Assembly (NCBI GenBank): GCA_030592165.1
Contig: JAUVKC010000040.1
Coordinates: 1-8,374, forward strand
Direction of reading: 5' to 3'
Source: Candidatus Buchananbacteria bacterium
Lineage (GTDB): Bacteria; Patescibacteriota; Patescibacteriia; CAIXNZ01
Length of the DNA: 8,374 nucleotides
Shown here piece by piece: positions 4,865 to 8,374 of this stretch. The stretch's first letter is position 1. Every line of letters starts with the position of its first letter. A program made the position numbers and the translations under genes. The notes below the pieces were generated by a model. That model was not told the origin of the DNA. It was given only the letters and a program-made list of their open reading frames with translations, and made no database searches.

Positions 4865-6616
4865 TTATTCAATTACTCTAAAGACTTCATCAATAGTAGT
4901 TATACCATCAAGAGCTTTTAATATCCCGTCTTGAACCATGGTGATCATGCCATTTTCATGTGCCATCTCAGCTATCCTGTATTCAGAAGTTTTCCCTGAA
5001 AGTATTTCTTTTTCTATTTCAGGGGTCATTGGGAAAATTTCATATATACCTATTCTGCCTTTTAGACCAATATGATTACATTCGTCACAACCCTGACCAC
5101 GATAAAATTTTAATTTATCGACATCAATGTCATAACCTGAATTTTCTGGTAATTTAGCTAAAAGTTCCTTTATTCTATCTAAATTTTCTTTATCAATTTC
5201 AACTTCAATTTTACATTTCTCATGAATTTTTCTGACTAATCGTTGACCAATTATAGCGTTTAAAGCAGGAGCTAGTAAAAAAGGTTTGACACCCATAGAT
5301 AGAAATCGAGGGATAGCACCGGAGGCGTCATTAGTATGGAGGGTTGAAACAACCTTATGACCTGTTAAAGCCGCCTGAATAGCAACCTCAGCAGTTTCAA
5401 TGTCACGTAACTCACCAACCATGATAATATCAGGATCTTGACGTAAAATAGATCTTAGACCGTCAGCAAATGAATAGCCTTTTGAATGATCTATCTGACT
5501 TTGAGAGATACCTTCAAGTTTGTATTCAATTGGATCTTCAAGTGTAATTATCTTTGTTTCAGGATTGTTTAGTTTGTTAAGTATGGCGTATAAAGTTGTT
5601 GTTTTACCACTTCCAGTCGGGCCAGTTGTGACGATCATACCAGTCGGTCTGTCAACTTCTTGTTTCAAATCATCAAATGATTTTTTTCTTATACCTAAAT
5701 CATCAAAACTTAAACTGGTAACACTTGATTTCAAAAGACGCATAACAATACTTTCGCCATAAGCAGTTGGTAATGTAGAGACACGAATTTCCATTTTATC
5801 ATCTTCTTTTAAAAATACAGTAATCCTTCCGTCTTGAGGTTTAGTTTTAACATTAATTTTTAAACCAGCGATATTTTTTACCCTTGAATCAAGTCTTTCC
5901 CAGAGTTTTTTCTTTAAAGTAGCCACAATATGCAAAACACCATCAACTCTATATCTAAGGACTACTTTTTTTTCTTCAGCTTCAATATGTATATCAGATG
6001 AATTTGACTGCATTGCTCCTGCCAGAATCATTTTAAAAATAGTAGTAATATTTTTTTCTTCATTAAGCATGGCATTTAAAATACCGAAATTTTTCATTTG
6101 TTTTTTTAATTCATCAAGTTCAGCCCCGGTAATTTTTATCCCATAAACAAACTCTCTTGTTGGCGGGAATTTTTCATAAAGTTTGTAAGTTACATCATAA
6201 CTATGTTCTGAAATTAAATATATCTCACCTTTACCAGTAGTTGTGTCTTCAGTTAATTTATCAAGAATTTTTTTCAATTTTGGATTACTTGGATCTGTTG
6301 AAGCAAGCTTAACACCATCATTTGAATTATAAAAACAAACCACTTTTTGTTCTTTAGCGGTTTTTTTAGTGATTGAGTTTAAAGTATCACCACTTATAGG
6401 AAATCCAAACAAATTAATATAAGACAGCCCAGAGCTTGAAGCTTGCGTTTTTGTAGCATTTTCTAGTTCAAGAATCCTGATGTCTTTCATTTTTTTCTCA
6501 AGCTTGGCTGACACCTTTTTTTCGGAAACTGAAGGTTTGTCTTTTTGAGTTGATTTGCTTTCATTAATCAAATCACCCAAACCTTTTACTTTATTATTGT
6601 CATCATCATTTGTCAT
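4865..6616 (-). CDS. pilB: Type IV pilus assembly / type II secretion ATPase, PilB/GspE family
   Basis: This 583-residue hexameric motor ATPase powers pilin polymerisation at the inner face of the membrane. An acidic/basic disordered start (1-55) precedes a T2SSE_N-like domain (about 60-165), the N2 domain with SSDIHIE (206-212) and LRYRVDGVLH (220-229), and the catalytic domain: Walker A GPTGSGKTT (332-340, K338), Asp box ITLEDPIEY (357-365), Walker B DIIMVGELRD (396-405, E402), and His box LHTND (H427). The zinc-binding insert has C510-x2-C513, but the first pair reads H465-x2-C468 rather than C-x2-C; His may still bind zinc. PilB is favoured over PilT (retraction) by the N-terminal domain, the length and the zinc motif; GspE cannot be excluded. 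ATG 6616 follows the membrane protein gene by 14 bases and has no Shine-Dalgarno. In Patescibacteria such pili are thought to serve attachment and DNA uptake. Confidence 0.93.
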   Translation of the reverse strand: MTNDDDNNKVKGLGDLINESKSTQKDKPSVSEKKVSAKLEKKMKDIRILELENATKTQASSSGLSYINLFGFPISGDTLNSITKKTAKEQKVVCFYNSNDGVKLASTDPSNPKLKKILDKLTEDTTTGKGEIYLISEHSYDVTYKLYEKFPPTREFVYGIKITGAELDELKKQMKNFGILNAMLNEEKNITTIFKMILAGAMQSNSSDIHIEAEEKKVVLRYRVDGVLHIVATLKKKLWERLDSRVKNIAGLKINVKTKPQDGRITVFLKEDDKMEIRVSTLPTAYGESIVMRLLKSSVTSLSFDDLGIRKKSFDDLKQEVDRPTGMIVTTGPTGSGKTTTLYAILNKLNNPETKIITLEDPIEYKLEGISQSQIDHSKGYSFADGLRSILRQDPDIIMVGELRDIETAEVAIQAALTGHKVVSTLHTNDASGAIPRFLSMGVKPFLLAPALNAIIGQRLVRKIHEKCKIEVEIDKENLDRIKELLAKLPENSGYDIDVDKLKFYRGQGCDECNHIGLKGRIGIYEIFPMTPEIEKEILSGKTSEYRIAEMAHENGMITMVQDGILKALDGITTIDEVFRVIE

Positions 6617-6630
6617 AGACGATTAAGCTG

Positions 6631-7881
6631 TTATTTTTTCTTAGGTTTAATTTTTTTTGTAGTAGTTTTACGTGACTTTTTTACTTCACTAATAATTTTT
6701 TGAATTTCTTTTTCTAATTTTGGCTCAATCTTGTTATAAGTTTCTTTAGCTATTTCTAATGCTACTTTACTTTGTTTTTTAGCAATTGGTTTGATTCTAA
6801 TATATTCAGTTTTTAGATCTTGCGCTAGTTTTTTTGATTCAGATTTTAGTTTATTTTTATCAATTTTTACATCGTATTTTTTGGCAGTTCTTTTGAGTAA
6901 TGTAGGGATTTTTCTGAGGATAATTGATAGTTTACTGTAAAAATCATTTTCAGTTAGTTTGATAAAAGTTAAAGTCCAGGTTGATAAATAAAAACTGGTA
7001 AAAATAGTATTAATCAACAAAGAAACAATACTGAACAAAAAGAACATTAAAGTTAGGCTCATGACTATCCCGATAATATTTTGACTACTTAAATTTAATA
7101 GAAAAACAAATACTAAAGGAATAAAGCCTAAGAACGATAAACTAAAGATTATAATAATACTGATTAATTTTAAGAGAAATAAAATAAAAGCGATCTCTAA
7201 GCTTAAGCTAATATTTTTTGCAAACAATTTCCAGGCCTCTCTAATAGCATCAAATATATGTAAATTATTAAGAATAATAAAATTAATTGCGTAGGCAGAA
7301 ATAAAGCTGACACCAATAGCAAAGATAGTATACAAGACAAAAAAGAAAATATTAGCTGCTATAATAGTGCTTGATTGTTGAACTAACAAGCTGTAAATTA
7401 GCGGTAAACTTAATATAATATAACCAGCGTATAGGGCTAGTTTTATAATTACATTTATACCTAAGACTGGCCAAAATTTATCATAACTTGCTAAGAGGTC
7501 ATCACTTAAAACAATGTTTTTGTTTTTAGATAATTTAGCTACAGCTTTAATAATGAAAATTTGTGAAGTAAGAACAAGCCAAACAAAAAATAAAACAGCA
7601 ACTAGCATTATAATAAAGTAGATATAAGAGCTAAAGTCGTTGGTTAAATTGTTTAAAGCATAAACATGTCCTGACAAAAAGTCACTTCTTTTTTGTGAAA
7701 AATTTAAAAGTCCAAGATTAAAGGCTTCAATTTTTTTAACTTGAGAAATTTGTCCTAGGATGACCTCGTAAACTGCTTCCAATGAAATAAATGAAGCAAA
7801 GATTCCAAATATCCATAAAACCTTATTTTTCCAAGTTATTTTCCAGGCGTCTAATAAAATGTTTTTATATGAAAGATTCAT
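6631..7881 (-). CDS. Polytopic membrane protein with Lys-rich cytoplasmic tail
   Basis: The 416-residue product has about six or seven hydrophobic spans (about 21-41, 86-113, 137-166, 172-204, 226-262 which may be two, and 265-305) followed by a 110-residue charged, Lys-rich tail ending KPKKK. It starts with YKNILLDAWKITWKNKVLWIFGIF, an amphipathic 'AW..' helix entering the first span; a similar element, FDAIREAWKLFAKNISLSLEI, recurs at about 210-230, suggesting two homologous halves. This layout recalls the membrane-domain families near glycerophosphodiester phosphodiesterases and DUF975, and is common in Patescibacteria; the family name is tentative. The tail, with repeated KKxxK and long helix (about 340-400), should be cytoplasmic and could contact DNA, RNA or the acidic pilus ATPase N-terminus. 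The ATG at 7881 has a good Shine-Dalgarno (AAAGGGG, six-base spacing). First gene of the operon with the pilus ATPase. Confidence 0.85.
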   Translation of the reverse strand: MNLSYKNILLDAWKITWKNKVLWIFGIFASFISLEAVYEVILGQISQVKKIEAFNLGLLNFSQKRSDFLSGHVYALNNLTNDFSSYIYFIIMLVAVLFFVWLVLTSQIFIIKAVAKLSKNKNIVLSDDLLASYDKFWPVLGINVIIKLALYAGYIILSLPLIYSLLVQQSSTIIAANIFFFVLYTIFAIGVSFISAYAINFIILNNLHIFDAIREAWKLFAKNISLSLEIAFILFLLKLISIIIIFSLSFLGFIPLVFVFLLNLSSQNIIGIVMSLTLMFFLFSIVSLLINTIFTSFYLSTWTLTFIKLTENDFYSKLSIILRKIPTLLKRTAKKYDVKIDKNKLKSESKKLAQDLKTEYIRIKPIAKKQSKVALEIAKETYNKIEPKLEKEIQKIISEVKKSRKTTTKKIKPKKK

Positions 7882-7887
7882 ATGTTT

Positions 7888-7939
7888 CCCCTTTCTTTTC
7901 TCGGCTAAATTAAATAACCGAGCTTATTTTTACTAAGCT
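7888..7939 (-). promoter_or_regulatory. Structured 5' leader with two adjacent hairpins and the Shine-Dalgarno
   Basis: On the minus strand the leader reads first AGCTTA (7939-7934), a 7-base loop and TAAGCT (7926-7921), then CTCGGTT (7922-7916), a 9-base loop and AGCCGAG (7906-7900) with one G-U pair. The two stems share bases 7921-7922, so they compete at the base. A purine-rich stretch with the Shine-Dalgarno AAAGGGG (7894-7888) follows directly. The hairpins may protect the mRNA or tune translation; there is no U-run to make either a terminator, and no known riboswitch core is evident. Confidence 0.45.
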
Positions 7940-7946
7940 TGTACTA

Positions 7947-7977
7947 ATTATATAGTAAATTGCTTTATTGAGCAATT
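7947..7977 (-). promoter_or_regulatory. Promoter of the membrane protein-pilus ATPase operon, -35 within a palindrome
   Basis: On the minus strand a perfect -10, TATAAT (7952-7947), lies 17 bases after a weak -35, TTGCTC (7975-7970). The -35 is part of a perfect inverted repeat, AATTGCT (7977-7971), six-base spacer, AGCAATT (7964-7958), which is a plausible operator. Transcription would start near 7940. Good match to a sigma-70 promoter; the operator role is inference. Confidence 0.6.
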
Positions 7978-7978
7978 G

Positions 7979-8009
7979 AAAAACCGTCTCAGGTAGTAAG
8001 ACGGTTTTT
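7979..8009 (-). terminator. Intrinsic terminator of ftsH
   Basis: AAAAACCGTCT (7979-7989) and AGACGGTTTTT (7999-8009) make a perfect 11-bp stem with a 9-base loop, ten bases past the ftsH stop codon. In the minus-strand transcript the stem ends in a run of U. It separates ftsH from the promoter of the next operon, which starts immediately after it. Confidence 0.88.
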
Positions 8010-8018
8010 CGAAGTAGA

Positions 8019-8374
8019 TTATTTTTTTGTTGGAAATAAATTCGCAAATTCTTCTCTTTCTAATGTTTCTTTCTTTATAAGTACAGTTACAATTTTCTCA
8101 ACCATTTTTATTTCTTTGTTGATGATATTTGTGGCTGTTTCTTGGGCTTTTTTAATCAAAGCTATTACTTGTTGATCAATTAATTCAGCTGTTTTTTCAG
8201 AATAATCACGTTGTTCATGAATCTCTTTACCCAAAAATACCATTTCTTCTCTTTCACCAAAAGTCCTTGGTCCTAGTGTTTCATCCATACCGTATTCAGT
8301 AACAATACTTTTAGCTATTTGAGTAGCTTTTCGTAAATCATTTGAAGCACCAGTTGTTACTTCACCAAATTTGA
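8019..8374 (-). CDS. ftsH: ATP-dependent zinc metalloprotease FtsH, C-terminal part (partial)
   Basis: FtsH is a membrane-anchored AAA+ protease that degrades damaged membrane proteins and some regulators. The window holds its last 117 residues, read without a break from the right edge: KFGEVTTGASNDLRKATQIA, then IVTEYGMDETLGPRTFG, VFLGKEIHEQRDYSEKTAELID and a helical end with KETLEREEFANLF. These are the conserved M41 peptidase signature; the Asp of GASND is the third zinc ligand (D495 in E. coli as I recall). The AAA+ domain, the membrane spans and HEXXH lie outside the window. It ends soon after the peptidase helices, lacking the long low-complexity tail of E. coli FtsH. An intrinsic terminator follows. 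Truncation is due to the window edge; an ATG at 8288 is internal and not the start. Confidence 0.95.
   Translation of the reverse strand, partial: KFGEVTTGASNDLRKATQIAKSIVTEYGMDETLGPRTFGEREEMVFLGKEIHEQRDYSEKTAELIDQQVIALIKKAQETATNIINKEIKMVEKIVTVLIKKETLEREEFANLFPTKK

Noticed and set aside
1..8374. Alternative genetic code with UGA as Gly
   Set aside because: tsaE and the zinc-finger gene end naturally at TGA at the expected lengths, and no conserved gene needs TGA read-through.
1..8374. CRISPR array, tRNA, rRNA or complete insertion sequence
   Set aside because: No regularly spaced repeats, cloverleaf-like segment, rRNA signature or transposase gene was seen; repeats present are short and palindromic.

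Overview
The window looks like part of a small, AT-rich genome of a Patescibacteria (Candidate Phyla Radiation) bacterium, probably of the Parcubacteria group. This is an inference from overall style: strongly A+T-rich coding sequence with many Lys/Ile codons, compact operons, and a set of universal genes (tsaD, tsaE, ftsH) next to type IV pilus genes and short unknown membrane proteins. TGA is used as a normal stop (tsaE and the zinc-finger gene end in TGA), so the recoded genetic code of Gracilibacteria/SR1 does not apply.

Left side, accessory edge (1-1290): the first 97 residues of a minus-strand DUF2075-type protein with a PD-(D/E)XK nuclease signature run off the left end. Divergent from it is a 270-residue tyrosine recombinase with all catalytic residues. 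The 184-bp spacer holds an extended -10 promoter inside an imperfect palindrome, plus a longer inverted repeat.

Plus-strand housekeeping block (1287-3900): tsaD and tsaE, two components of the machinery that makes the tRNA t6A37 modification, follow the recombinase. The 5' end of tsaD has been tandemly duplicated just after the recombinase stop codon. The upstream copy is dead (start codon ATG changed to ATA) and has been split by a 34-bp GC-rich palindromic element whose boundaries can be read directly against the intact copy. A second, unrelated-looking GC-rich short repeat lies between tsaD and tsaE, and a hairpin-forming segment lies inside the tsaE coding sequence. A strong promoter overlapping the tsaE stop codon then drives a DksA/TraR-type zinc-finger protein, translationally coupled to an unrecognised 160-residue protein that starts with TTG. 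A bidirectional terminator closes the block.

Minus-strand block (3928-8374): reading right to left, the end of ftsH (membrane AAA+ protease) with its own terminator; then a promoter and structured leader in front of a polytopic membrane protein with a Lys-rich tail, a PilB/GspE-type pilus assembly ATPase, and an unrecognised protein that directly abuts it. The last three appear to be one operon, so the membrane protein and the unknown protein are candidates for pilus-linked functions.

I found no tRNA, rRNA, CRISPR array or complete insertion sequence. The most unusual signal is the recombinase-adjacent tsaD duplication with its clean short-palindrome insertion, together with other short repeat-like insertions in the tsaD-tsaE stretch.
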